38,457 bases of DNA from an uncultured Oscillospiraceae bacterium (GTDB lineage Bacteria; Bacillota_A; Clostridia; Oscillospirales; Oscillospiraceae), in assembly GCA_900762245.1 (NCBI GenBank), contig CAAFFR010000176.1, forward strand, positions 1 through 38,457, given 5' to 3'. The position numbers were made by a program, and so were the translations under genes. This document shows, piece after piece, positions 1 through 7,129 of the stretch (position 1 is the first letter of the stretch; each line of letters begins with the position of its first letter). The notes beneath the pieces were generated by a model. It had not been told where the DNA came from, ran no database searches, and saw only the letters and a list, made by a program, of their open reading frames with translations.

Positions 1-12
1 AGATTTTTGCCA

Positions 13-31
13 CCTCCCTCAAAGAGGGAGG
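13..31. repeat. Short stem-loop, possible interspersed repeat fragment
   Basis: A perfect 8-bp stem (CCTCCCTC / GAGGGAGG) with a 3-nt loop lies just beyond the stop codon of the leftward operon. No U-tract follows it in the leftward direction, so it is not a textbook terminator. Similar CCTCCCTC hairpins occur as interspersed repeats in many Oscillospirales genomes (general knowledge). Only the edge is visible here. Confidence 0.35.
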
Positions 32-68
32 CAAGTGGTGCTCCCGCGCCAGTACGATAAATGCCCAT

Positions 69-812
69 TTATCCCTTCATACTTTCATTTTCCACCCAGT
101 CCATTGCTTCCTTCAGGCATTCGTAAGGGTCCCGGTCCCAGGTTTCCTGTTCTGCGAAGGCATAGGGAACACCGGCATTCAGACAGGCCCGTACTACGCC
201 ATCCCAGCGGGTTTCTCCCTGTCCGGCGGGAACAAGGGTTTTGCCTATGCCGTCCTTGAAGTGGACCATGCAGATGCGGCCTGCGTAGCGGCGGATGAAG
301 CTGGGCATGTCATGGCAGTTGCGGTTTAAATGGTAGAGGTCCAGGCAGATATCCATTTCCGGCATGGCTTCCAGCAGGTATTCCACCGCATTCATACCGG
401 GGACAGCGGTGAAGTCGGCGGTGACGGGGTGAAGGCAGAGGGCCTGACCCATGGGAGTCAGGGCTTCCTGCAAAGACCGCAGTTCCTGTATGTAGAGATC
501 TAATCCTTCCCGGGATTTGAGCCGCTCCGGGATACGGCTGACGCAGAGCCATTTGCCTCCGATTGCGGCGTTCAGTCCGATGTAATAGGGGAGGTTTTCC
601 GTGACGGTTTCGTAAAAATCCTGCACAGATACGGAAACCATATTGTTTTCCGTTAAAGCATCCGCAATGGCCTTTGCGGAAACGCTGGGGTCGATCCATT
701 GCAGCTGGACTACCCGGCAGCCCAGAGAGGCCATGCGGGAAAAGGCTTCCCGGGTTTGCGCTTCGTTAAGCAGCAGGGGCTTCAGACTGGATACCTGAAT
801 GCCGACTTCCAT
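69..812 (-). CDS. Sugar phosphate isomerase/epimerase (TIM barrel, AP endonuclease 2-like)
   Basis: A 247-residue protein of the xylose isomerase-like TIM-barrel family. Members usually isomerise or epimerise sugars or inositols using a divalent metal held by Glu, Asp and His. Visible family marks are the strands ending in CLDLYHLNR, MVHFKDG and AEQETWD near the C-terminus, where metal ligands normally lie. The ATG at 812 was chosen because a GGAGG site precedes it inside the upstream gene; a longer frame exists but runs into that gene. It starts 1 nt after the stop of the DUF1893 gene, so the two are co-transcribed and probably coupled. The substrate cannot be told from sequence. It is the last gene of the azlCD operon. 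Confidence 0.75.
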   Translation of the reverse strand: MEVGIQVSSLKPLLLNEAQTREAFSRMASLGCRVVQLQWIDPSVSAKAIADALTENNMVSVSVQDFYETVTENLPYYIGLNAAIGGKWLCVSRIPERLKSREGLDLYIQELRSLQEALTPMGQALCLHPVTADFTAVPGMNAVEYLLEAMPEMDICLDLYHLNRNCHDMPSFIRRYAGRICMVHFKDGIGKTLVPAGQGETRWDGVVRACLNAGVPYAFAEQETWDRDPYECLKEAMDWVENESMKG

Positions 813-813
813 A

Positions 814-1242
814 TCAGTTTCCTCCCAGCAGTTGAATGCGTTTCGCACGGATGGCTTCCAGTGCGGCAGTGGGTTCGGTGATTTCCAGAACCGCAGCTTC
901 AAAGGGACACGGGCCGTCGCCCCGGCGGTTGATGATGCCGTCCACCAGCTTGCCGGGATGGGCGGTAATGCCGTGGGCTGCAAGCACTTCGGCGGCGGGG
1001 CGGCTCATAACATGGGCATAGACTTCCTTTACGCCCAAAAGGACGTACAAAAAAGCGGTGGCCCGGCCCACTACCCGGTCGGCAGCGGAAAAGCCTTGCA
1101 AATTAAGTCCGGCCTCCAGCCAGTTCAGCAAAGGTTTGACACCACGGTCAGTGGCGGTGTGGATGATTTCATCATGGCAGACTACACAGGTGTAGTTTCC
1201 GGAGGATAACAGGCTGCAGGCTGCGGTTAGATCCTTGGTCAT
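814..1242 (-). CDS. DUF1893-type protein (deaminase-fold, function unknown)
   Basis: A 142-residue cytoplasmic protein beginning MTKDLTAACSLL. It resembles the DUF1893 family, whose structural representative from Thermotoga has a cytidine-deaminase-like fold but no proven activity. The central GFSAADRVVGRATAFLYVLL stretch and the later SRPAAEVLAAHGI match the family pattern, and CPFE near the C-terminus may correspond to a deaminase-like position. The start is set by an AGAGGAG site 6 nt upstream of the ATG. It sits between azlD and the isomerase in the same leftward operon. It is often found as a small stand-alone gene in Clostridia; a role in this operon is not evident. Confidence 0.65.
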   Translation of the reverse strand: MTKDLTAACSLLSSGNYTCVVCHDEIIHTATDRGVKPLLNWLEAGLNLQGFSAADRVVGRATAFLYVLLGVKEVYAHVMSRPAAEVLAAHGITAHPGKLVDGIINRRGDGPCPFEAAVLEITEPTAALEAIRAKRIQLLGGN

Positions 1243-1252
1243 AGTGTTCTCC

Positions 1253-1579
1253 TCAGAATACAAATTGCACCAGAAGCATGTAGCAGACGGTGCCTGCACC
1301 AATGCTCAGGAGTGTGCTGCGTTTCCAGATATGCAGAAGGGCAACAACGGCGCATCCCAGAAATTCCGGAATGCCGAAGGGGGCGGCGGTGAGGTCCACG
1401 CCTTTCAGACAGTAGACTACCAGCATGCCCATGGTGGCGTAGGGCAGGACCTGTCCCAGATAGGCGATCAGAGGCGGTGTTTTCCGGTTTTCGCCGAAGA
1501 TCCAAAAGGGCAGAAACCGCAGGCCGGCTGTGACCAGGGCGATGACGGCGATAACAGCAGCGCTGTGAAAATCAGGCAT
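1253..1579 (-). CDS. azlD: AzlD-type branched-chain amino acid transport subunit
   Basis: A 108-residue membrane protein with three to four hydrophobic segments (about residues 7-25, 38-60, 68-85 and 88-105) and the AzlD hallmark VTAGLRFLPFWIFG near the N-terminus. AzlD is the small partner of AzlC in exporting branched-chain amino acids and their analogues. An AGGAGG site lies just upstream of the ATG. The start overlaps the end of azlC by 8 nt, the usual arrangement for this pair and a sign of translational coupling. Confidence 0.85.
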   Translation of the reverse strand: MPDFHSAAVIAVIALVTAGLRFLPFWIFGENRKTPPLIAYLGQVLPYATMGMLVVYCLKGVDLTAAPFGIPEFLGCAVVALLHIWKRSTLLSIGAGTVCYMLLVQFVF

Positions 1580-2261
1580 GGGACACCTCCTTTTTCGGTG
1601 CGCGCAGCAGGATCAGCAGACCGGCGATGAGCCCCATGGAAGGAATCAGGAACACATCCGCGCCGAACAGCAGCAGGCACAATGCGGTGGAGGCAGCGCC
1701 GATGACGGCGGGCCTGTGGTCCTTGGTGCTGAGCCACTGCTCCACAAAAATGGTAACGAAGAGGGCAGTAAGAACAAAATCAATGCCTTCGTAGTTGATG
1801 GGGATCAAAGATCCCGCCAGACTGCCGAGAATGGTACCGCCTACCCAGTAGCAGTGGTCGAAGAGGGAGACCAGAAAGCAGTAGCCGTGGCGGGAGGCAT
1901 CGTCCGACTCCTGGATTTGGGAAACCAGCGAATAAGTTTCGTCCGTCAGGGCAAAAATAAGGTAGGGCTTTTTCGGAGCACCTTTGTAACGCTCCACCAT
2001 GGAAATGCCGTAAAATAAATGCCGGGCATTGACCACAAAAGCCGTCAGGGCAGCTGTCAGAAGCCCCGCCCCGGAGGCCAGCAGGGGAACGGCCACATAC
2101 TGCATGGAGCCTGCATAAATAAACAAACTCATGGCAGCAGCCCAGAGAACGCCAAAGCAGTTCTGGTGCATCAAAATACCGAAACCAAACCCCAGAAACA
2201 CATACCCGGTCATCACCGGCACAGTATCCAGAAACGTAGTTCGGACAGTTGTTTTTGTCAT
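1572..2261 (-). CDS. azlC: AzlC family branched-chain amino acid permease
   Basis: A 229-residue integral membrane protein, normal length for AzlC. Family marks are the N-terminal PVMTGYVFLGFGFGILM segment and the downstream NARHLFYGISMVERYK motif. It forms the exporter with AzlD and probably moves branched-chain amino acids out across the cytoplasmic membrane. The ATG follows an AAGAGGAT site. It is the first gene of a four-gene leftward operon with a consensus promoter just upstream. Confidence 0.88.
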   Translation of the reverse strand: MTKTTVRTTFLDTVPVMTGYVFLGFGFGILMHQNCFGVLWAAAMSLFIYAGSMQYVAVPLLASGAGLLTAALTAFVVNARHLFYGISMVERYKGAPKKPYLIFALTDETYSLVSQIQESDDASRHGYCFLVSLFDHCYWVGGTILGSLAGSLIPINYEGIDFVLTALFVTIFVEQWLSTKDHRPAVIGAASTALCLLLFGADVFLIPSMGLIAGLLILLRAPKKEVSHA

Positions 2262-2297
2262 AAAAGATCCTCTTGTGAAAAAGAATGATAATTTTTA

Positions 2298-2326
2298 ATT
2301 ATATTCTCTGACGGAAAATATGTCAA
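2298..2326 (-). promoter_or_regulatory. Sigma-70 promoter of the azlC operon
   Basis: On the minus strand a perfect TTGACA (2326-2321) and perfect TATAAT (2303-2298) are separated by 17 nt, about 30 nt upstream of the azlC start codon. No operator-like repeat is obvious. Confidence 0.85.
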
Positions 2327-2348
2327 CGCTTCGACAAAAAATAAAAGC

Positions 2349-2377
2349 TTGACAAATGCAAAAAGCTATGCTATAAT
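2349..2377 (+). promoter_or_regulatory. Sigma-70 promoter of the initiator tRNA gene
   Basis: TTGACA (2349-2354) and TATAAT (2372-2377) are spaced by 17 nt, about 30 nt upstream of the mature tRNA 5' end. Both hexamers are perfect, as expected for a stable RNA gene. The azlC promoter diverges from it. Confidence 0.9.
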
Positions 2378-2407
2378 ACCCAAGCACTCAAGGAGTGCAC
2401 CAAATAT

Positions 2408-2483
2408 CGCGGAGTAGAGCAGTTGGAAGCTCGTCGGGCTCATAACCCGGAGGTCGTAGGTTCGAGTCCTGCCTCCGCAACCA
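2408..2483 (+). tRNA. Initiator tRNA-fMet (CAT anticodon)
   Basis: The 76-nt cloverleaf has acceptor stem CGCGGAG/CTCCGCA, D stem GAGC/GCTC, anticodon loop CTCATAA and an encoded CCA end. Two features identify it as the initiator: position 1 is C and faces A at position 72 (unpaired), and the anticodon stem ends in three G-C pairs (GGG/CCC). Anticodon and T-stem are intact, so the adjacent mobile element has not damaged it. Confidence 0.95.
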
Positions 2484-2488
2484 CAAAA

Positions 2489-2522
2489 ACACCGGATTTC
2501 GATAAGAAATCCGGTGTTTTTC
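2489..2522 (+). terminator. Intrinsic terminator of the tRNA-fMet gene
   Basis: A perfect 12-bp stem, ACACCGGATTTC / GAAATCCGGTGT, has a 5-nt loop and runs into a TTTTT tract. It starts 6 nt after the CCA end. Confidence 0.9.
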
Positions 2523-2560
2523 TAACTTTTTAGGCCAAAATGGAACGACCGGAACCTTCA

Positions 2561-2711
2561 TTTGGGGTTAGTTTGGGGTTATGTGCAAGGTGCACAAAGG
2601 AAAACTCCGAACTTTTTGGATGATTTTCTTCGGATTACGAATTGATTTCGTTCTTTTGTGAAAAGTTTGAAAACAGCAGATTTCCAAAACCGTGGAGTTA
2701 TTTTGGGGTTA
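2561..2711. repeat. Three TTTGGGGTTA direct repeats next to the integrase gene
   Basis: TTTGGGGTTA occurs at 2561-2570, 2572-2581 and 2702-2711. The first two are offset by 11 bp, about one helical turn. Placed between the integrase stop codon and the element edge, they are likely integrase arm-binding sites. This is inference from position and repetition. Confidence 0.5.
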
Positions 2712-2741
2712 GTGAACTTTTTTATCACTTCAATTTATGGA

Positions 2742-4133
2742 TTATTTTCTGTTTGCAAACACACCAGCGCGGACATTGGAGGCAGTCGCCCGGGCTACGG
2801 CAATCTGGTGGGCATAAATCATGGCGGTTGTATTTGCGTTGGCATGACCCAATTCTGCGGCTGTCGTTACCAGATCCACACCATTAGCAATCATGGTAGA
2901 AGCCGCAGTGTGTCGGAAAGCATGGGGATGAATGTGGGGAAGATCGTATTTCCTGCTGAAATTCCGAAGCCAGTCTGTAATACTGTCAGGGTGCATGGGA
3001 GAACCATCGTCCCGGACGAACACATAGGGGGCATTGGCCCAGCGGTCACCGTTATCCTCTTTCAGTTGGTCATATGCCTGTTTCCACTTCTGCAAGACCT
3101 CCAGCGTCTGGGGGGCGATTTTGATGGCCCGGACTTCGCCGGTTTTGGTAGTGTCCTCATAAATACCGATGTTGGCGGAGTACAGCAGGTTGCTGTCGAT
3201 GGTAATGACTCCTGTTTCAAAGTTGATCCTATCCCATTTCAGTCCCATGATCTCGCCCCGGCGACAGCCGGTATCGATGAGTAGATAGGTGATGGCCTTC
3301 CACTTGATGGGGGCATTTTCCAGTGCGTTCAGAATCTCATCCATTTCCTCCGGCTGGTAATAGTCCGGGGAAGAGCGCTTCACCTTGGGAGGCGTGGCCT
3401 TTTCCGCCGGATTGAAGGGGATCAGCAATTCCTTGTCAGCCTGTCCCAAGATGGTGGAGATGAGCCGATGGTGTTCCAGAATGGTTTTACTGGACAGGGG
3501 CGTGGTGTTGTCCTGGAAGGTGAAAAGATCTTTGGTAGAGGTTTTCAGGGCATTGGCAATGGCCTCAGCGGTGGCAATGCGGAGGGGATCACCTCGGGTT
3601 GCGGCAGTGATAGTGCTGGCAGCAACACCGGCTCTGCGACCAAGCTCGGCCTTGGAAATTTTTTCCCGTTTCAGCCGGGTAGCCAGTGTGCGTTTGGCGA
3701 CGGCTCTGGCGCTGTCACTTCGGACTGCGTTCTCCATCATGTCCTTGTAGAAGTCATTGAGATGCTGGGGACGGATGTTGCACAGCTTCAAATGACCGAT
3801 GGCTGCATTGATCCGGGGCAGCATATCCAGGTAGCGGTCCAGGGTGCTGGTTTTCACACCGATGCGCTCCTTCAGATCCATGACATATTGGGCATACTCG
3901 GCAAAGGTTTGATTGTTGTCAAGGCTGTAGCCCTTCTTAATTTGATCTTCAAATTTGTAAGCGGCAGCGGTGGCTTCACGCTCCATCTGTGCTTCGGACA
4001 TATCCCGACTGGGCGGTGTCCAAAGGGAGCGGCGGCGGATCTGCTTTCCGTCCTGATCCAGTCCGGCAGATACTACCAGACGATAACTGGTGATGACACC
4101 ATTTTGATTTCTTCTGGGTTCAATATAAGGCAT
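2742..4133 (-). CDS. int: Tyrosine recombinase (integrase) with an internal HTH segment
   Basis: A 463-residue phage-type integrase that inserts and excises the element. The catalytic set is complete: R291 (in TGCRRGE), K330, H404, R407, H430 and the nucleophile Y440 (in MIYAHQ). The N-terminal 60 residues resemble an arm-binding domain, and residues 75-240 correspond to the core-binding domain. Within that core lies an XRE-like helix-turn-helix (about residues 150-205, SKAELGRRAGVAASTITAA), an insertion not present in most integrases. An AAAGGAG site precedes the ATG. It is transcribed last in the leftward module, after xis, from which a hairpin separates it. Confidence 0.93.
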   Translation of the reverse strand: MPYIEPRRNQNGVITSYRLVVSAGLDQDGKQIRRRSLWTPPSRDMSEAQMEREATAAAYKFEDQIKKGYSLDNNQTFAEYAQYVMDLKERIGVKTSTLDRYLDMLPRINAAIGHLKLCNIRPQHLNDFYKDMMENAVRSDSARAVAKRTLATRLKREKISKAELGRRAGVAASTITAATRGDPLRIATAEAIANALKTSTKDLFTFQDNTTPLSSKTILEHHRLISTILGQADKELLIPFNPAEKATPPKVKRSSPDYYQPEEMDEILNALENAPIKWKAITYLLIDTGCRRGEIMGLKWDRINFETGVITIDSNLLYSANIGIYEDTTKTGEVRAIKIAPQTLEVLQKWKQAYDQLKEDNGDRWANAPYVFVRDDGSPMHPDSITDWLRNFSRKYDLPHIHPHAFRHTAASTMIANGVDLVTTAAELGHANANTTAMIYAHQIAVARATASNVRAGVFANRK

Positions 4134-4155
4134 AAATAAAAATCTCCTTTCATTC

Positions 4156-4195
4156 AGCGGTTACGGATAGGATAATCCGTAACCGCTTTTTCTTC
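4156..4195. terminator. Hairpin between excisionase and integrase genes
   Basis: A 13-bp perfect stem (4156-4168 with 4175-4187) is followed on the plus strand by TTTTTCTT. In the leftward direction of the surrounding genes no U-tract follows, so it may block antisense read-through or set the Int to Xis ratio rather than end the operon. Confidence 0.6.
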
Positions 4196-4209
4196 AAATG
4201 TGTGATAAA

Positions 4210-4428
4210 TTACTGGGTGATGGCGTTATCACAGCCGTCGGCGCAGGTAGCCCAGTTGACCAGCTTCTCCCAACTGATCAGGTAAGTACGGCCCACAATG
4301 CGGCAGGGAAGCTCGCCGGAGCGGATGATCCGGCGCAGGGTGTATTCGCTGATATTCATCCCGCACTCTTTGGCCCGGGCAGCAGCTTCCTTAATATTCA
4401 GAACGTCTCTTCTTACAATTTCAGCCAA
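4210..4428 (-). CDS. xis: Excisionase / AlpA-like helix-turn-helix protein
   Basis: A 72-residue MerR-like winged HTH protein of the excisionase type. Visible are the first helix LNIKEAAARAKECG, the wing region ISEYTLRRIIRSGELPCRIVGRTYLIS and a short C-terminal helix. Such proteins bend the att region and bias integrase toward excision. It is 9 nt downstream of the ParB-like gene and directly before the integrase, which supports this role. Confidence 0.8.
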   Translation of the reverse strand: MAEIVRRDVLNIKEAAARAKECGMNISEYTLRRIIRSGELPCRIVGRTYLISWEKLVNWATCADGCDNAITQ

Positions 4429-4437
4429 AAACTACCC

Positions 4438-5295
4438 TCATCTTTCTGCGGAGCGATTCCGCTGCCGGCGCTTATAGTCTGCTTCCACGAGCCGCATGAT
4501 TGCTTCCTGGATCTTGCTGGGTGTATAATTCTTAGGAAAGAACCGGCGGATCTGGCCGTAATCCAGACTAATTTTCTCCTGCTGATTTGCCTTGGGCTGG
4601 CGCAGCAGTTCGAAGATCTTGTCCATGTTCAGTTCTCCGGCTTGGCTTAGTTTCTTCATCTGGATGGCCTGAGAGAGTGAGGGGGTGCAGCCCTCACTCT
4701 CCATAGTTTCCAGAAGATCTCGCTGCTCCTGTTTGGTGAGATAGGAAAGCTCCACCGCAGGGGTCAGGGCGATTTTCTTTTCGTCCACCACTCGGAGAAT
4801 TTCGGGGATCAGATAGGTCAAGCGGATATATCGCTGAACCTGATTGCGGCTTTCGCCAAATTGCTGACCAATCAATTCATCCGTCCGCAACTTCGTCCCA
4901 ACTTGGGACGAAGTTCCTTGATGGCTCATGGCATCCATTTTCAGCTTGTATGCAAAAGCTTTTTCGCTGGGCAGAATGCTTTCGCGATGCAGGTTGCTGT
5001 CCACCAGAGCAATGGCTGCTGCATCCCGGTCCAGGGCATAAATCAAGGCAGGAACCGTTTCGATTCCTGCCTTTTGGCATGCGTGGAGTCTCCGATGCCC
5101 GGAGATCACTTCATATTCATTATTTTCCAGTGGACGGACCGTGATAGGAGTCAGCAATCCCTGGGTGAGAATGCTCCACACCAACTGTTCCATCTCCGCA
5201 TCGTCTTTTACTTGGAAGGGATGATTTTCAAAGGGGCGCAGCTTATTCACAGGCAGCTGCATGGCCTGTACAGTTTTTTCATTATTCATAGGCAA
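4438..5295 (-). CDS. ParB/RepB/Spo0J family protein
   Basis: A 285-residue ParB-like protein. Residues 8-100 form the ParB N-terminal CTPase-like domain, with PFQVKDD followed by VISGHRRLHACQKAG, the characteristic GHRR box. The middle third carries an HTH (GQQFGESRNQVQRYIRLTYL), and the C-terminus is basic. No ParA is present in the window. The first codon may be TTG at 5295 (AAAGGA 8 nt upstream) or the ATG two codons later. It overlaps the relaxase end by 14 nt. In IMEs such solo ParB proteins may act in stability or as regulators; the role here is inferred. Confidence 0.82.
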   Translation of the reverse strand: MPMNNEKTVQAMQLPVNKLRPFENHPFQVKDDAEMEQLVWSILTQGLLTPITVRPLENNEYEVISGHRRLHACQKAGIETVPALIYALDRDAAAIALVDSNLHRESILPSEKAFAYKLKMDAMSHQGTSSQVGTKLRTDELIGQQFGESRNQVQRYIRLTYLIPEILRVVDEKKIALTPAVELSYLTKQEQRDLLETMESEGCTPSLSQAIQMKKLSQAGELNMDKIFELLRQPKANQQEKISLDYGQIRRFFPKNYTPSKIQEAIMRLVEADYKRRQRNRSAER

Positions 5296-6250
5296 TGTTA
5301 ATATCCTTTCTTAAATTTTCTTTGGTTTTATAGGTCTCCAGAATCTCTTCCGGAATATTCTCAATGGTCTTTTTCAGATCCTCCAGCTCCTGCAGTTTCT
5401 GCATGGTTTCCATCTTTTTCAGGATGCTTTCCTTGCTGGCCTTCTTTTCGTCCGCCAGTTCTTTTTCCGTGGAAGCCAATTCTGCCTTCAGCTCCTTAAT
5501 GGCCCGATTGACCTTCTTCATGCTGCCCATAACGCTTTCGGCGCTGGGGATATACTTTTTCAAAAGCTTTTCGATCTCTGCCTCCCGCTTGTTTGCGGTC
5601 AGCGGATTGTTTTCCTGCAGCAGCGCCAAAATCTTATCCTGCAGCTTGCCCATGTGGACAGCTTCCTTGAAGAGCCTCGGTGGGATATGGGTACGTCCTG
5701 TCTTGCTGGCGGATTCGCCCCGCTCCAGATCGGGATAGAATTTGACCATGTAGCTCCAGAAGTCATCCTGCCATTTGGTCAGATCCTTCTTGTTGCCCAC
5801 GATCTCCTTGGCACTGAGCCGGTTATCCGGTGTGATAGGAACAAAACAAAGGTGCATGTGGGGAGTCTTCTCGTCCACATGCACCACGGCGGAGATATAG
5901 GTTGCTTCATCCTGTCTGGTTTTCAGAAAGTCCACAGCCCGCTGAAAGAACAGCCTGATTTCCTTCGGCTTCTTGTCCTTAAAAAACTCCGGACTGGCTG
6001 TGACCAGAGCCTCTACCAGCTTTACGCTGTCCTTTCGGGTCCGGCAGCCTGCATCCCGGATCATCCGGTCTGCTTCTCCTAAGTACCTGCCCTGGGGCTG
6101 CACCAGATGGAAGTTATACTTGCTGCGCTCCAGATCAATATCCGGGTTGCTGGCGTATTTTTCTTTCATCCGCTCATTGTGGGCCTCGATCATGGCGATG
6201 AACGGACCCTTGTATTTCTTCAAGCGGAAGATGGCATATTGGGGTTTCAT
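5282..6250 (-). CDS. mobV: MobV family relaxase (Pre/Mob)
   Basis: A 322-residue plasmid mobilisation/recombination protein that nicks oriT and leads the strand into a recipient. The MobV metal-binding motif HVDEKTPHMH is at residues 124-133, and the N-terminal KYNFHLVQPQGRYL region lies where motif I is expected. The C-terminal 100 residues are a long charged coiled coil (KELKAELASTEKELADEKK). The start is set by AAGGAGG 7 nt before the ATG; longer frames run into the preceding gene. The first 4 nt overlap the stop of the small Cys protein. A sequence matching the known MobV nick site is present 6 kb away in the same element. Confidence 0.9.
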   Translation of the reverse strand: MKPQYAIFRLKKYKGPFIAMIEAHNERMKEKYASNPDIDLERSKYNFHLVQPQGRYLGEADRMIRDAGCRTRKDSVKLVEALVTASPEFFKDKKPKEIRLFFQRAVDFLKTRQDEATYISAVVHVDEKTPHMHLCFVPITPDNRLSAKEIVGNKKDLTKWQDDFWSYMVKFYPDLERGESASKTGRTHIPPRLFKEAVHMGKLQDKILALLQENNPLTANKREAEIEKLLKKYIPSAESVMGSMKKVNRAIKELKAELASTEKELADEKKASKESILKKMETMQKLQELEDLKKTIENIPEEILETYKTKENLRKDINIAYE

Positions 6251-6432
6251 TTCTTTGTCCTCCTTGTTCTTTTGGGTTTCGGGATCGGCTGGCACCGTCG
6301 GCATTTCACGATTTCTGCCCGGAAGCTCTGCTTGCAGTCGTTCTGACAGACCAGACACTTCTGGGCATATTGGATCTCCAGCCGGTCATTTTGGAAGAAT
6401 GTCAGCTCGTTGGTTTTTCTGGGCCTTGGCAT
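6247..6432 (-). CDS. Small CxxC...CxxC protein, probable zinc-binding
   Basis: A 61-residue basic protein. Two cysteine pairs (CLVCQNDC and CRRC) suggest a zinc ribbon or a DNA-binding accessory factor, followed by a PKPKRTRRTKK tail. It overlaps the relaxase start by 4 nt (ATGA) and begins at the end of the upstream HTH gene, so it is very likely a real member of the mobilisation operon. Possibly a relaxosome helper. No named family is recognised. Confidence 0.6.
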   Translation of the reverse strand: MPRPRKTNELTFFQNDRLEIQYAQKCLVCQNDCKQSFRAEIVKCRRCQPIPKPKRTRRTKK

Positions 6433-6656
6433 TATCTTCCACCTCGCTTCTTCCAGACCACATCGTAACCGAGAATGTCCGCAATCTGTACCGCCTCCAC
6501 ATAACGAAGCGTACCCCGGGACAGTTTACCGGAAAAGTTGGACAGGCTCCGGCTCCACTGGTAATCCTCATGGAGCAGCTGCAAAACCTCATCCATGGTG
6601 TACCCTTCCTCCACGATTCGGGCCTTGATAAAATTACGGATCTCATCTTGTGTCAT
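6432..6656 (-). CDS. Small XRE-like DNA-binding protein
   Basis: A 74-residue protein starting MTQDEIRNFIKARIVEEG. The pattern of helices followed by SLSNFSGKLSRGTLRYVEAV and IADILGYDVVWKKR matches compact HTH regulators that pair with mobilisation genes. The ATG is chosen for its AGGAGG site; a longer frame upstream lacks one. It is the first gene of the leftward mobilisation/integration module and is a likely regulator of that operon. Confidence 0.65.
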   Translation of the reverse strand: MTQDEIRNFIKARIVEEGYTMDEVLQLLHEDYQWSRSLSNFSGKLSRGTLRYVEAVQIADILGYDVVWKKRGGR

Positions 6657-7129
6657 AAATAAATTCCTCCTAAAAGTTCGTTTGTTTCGCCGCCGGACGG
6701 TTGCCGGAAAGAGGCTCGACCATAGCCTTTTTTGACCGGTTTTACCCGTGACGGCTTTCGTTGATTTCATAATAATTTCGTGATAAATGAAAATCCTTCG
6801 CTCTGAATCGAAATGATTTCATTCCTTACAGATTCGCTGAATAGCAAAGAAAGTTCATTCGCTGATGCACTGTTTCGCTGCGGAACGCATTGCCGCAAAT
6901 ATCATGCCGGGGACGATACTTTATATGGCAAACCCTGAAAACGGGCTTTTACGCGTTACACGAGAAAAATTACTGTGCTAAAAAGTTTGGAAAACTCTGA
7001 TTTTGGATTTCTCGACTGATTTAGAAAAATGCTCAGCAGACCCGAAAACAAGTGTACGATCCGTACCATGTGTACCGCCTCCGGCAGCGGGATCGGTACG
7101 CTTGTACACTTGGTACACATATTTTTCGG
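6657..7129. other. Intergenic region with phased GTAC repeats
   Basis: No convincing gene lies here. Near the helicase end there are six GTAC cores at 7054, 7063, 7072, 7096, 7104 and 7113. They form two groups of three at 8-9 bp spacing with flanks AAGTGTAC, ATGTGTACC and their complements. The arrangement looks like a binding array: an operator for the HTH protein just downstream, or origin iterons. The rest is AT-rich and presumably holds the leftward promoter. Confidence 0.45.

Noticed and set aside
2408..2483. tRNA-fMet 3' end as proven attachment site
   Set aside because: No second copy of the tRNA 3' sequence was found at the right side of the element within the window. Only an 8-bp CCGGAACC match was seen, which is too short.
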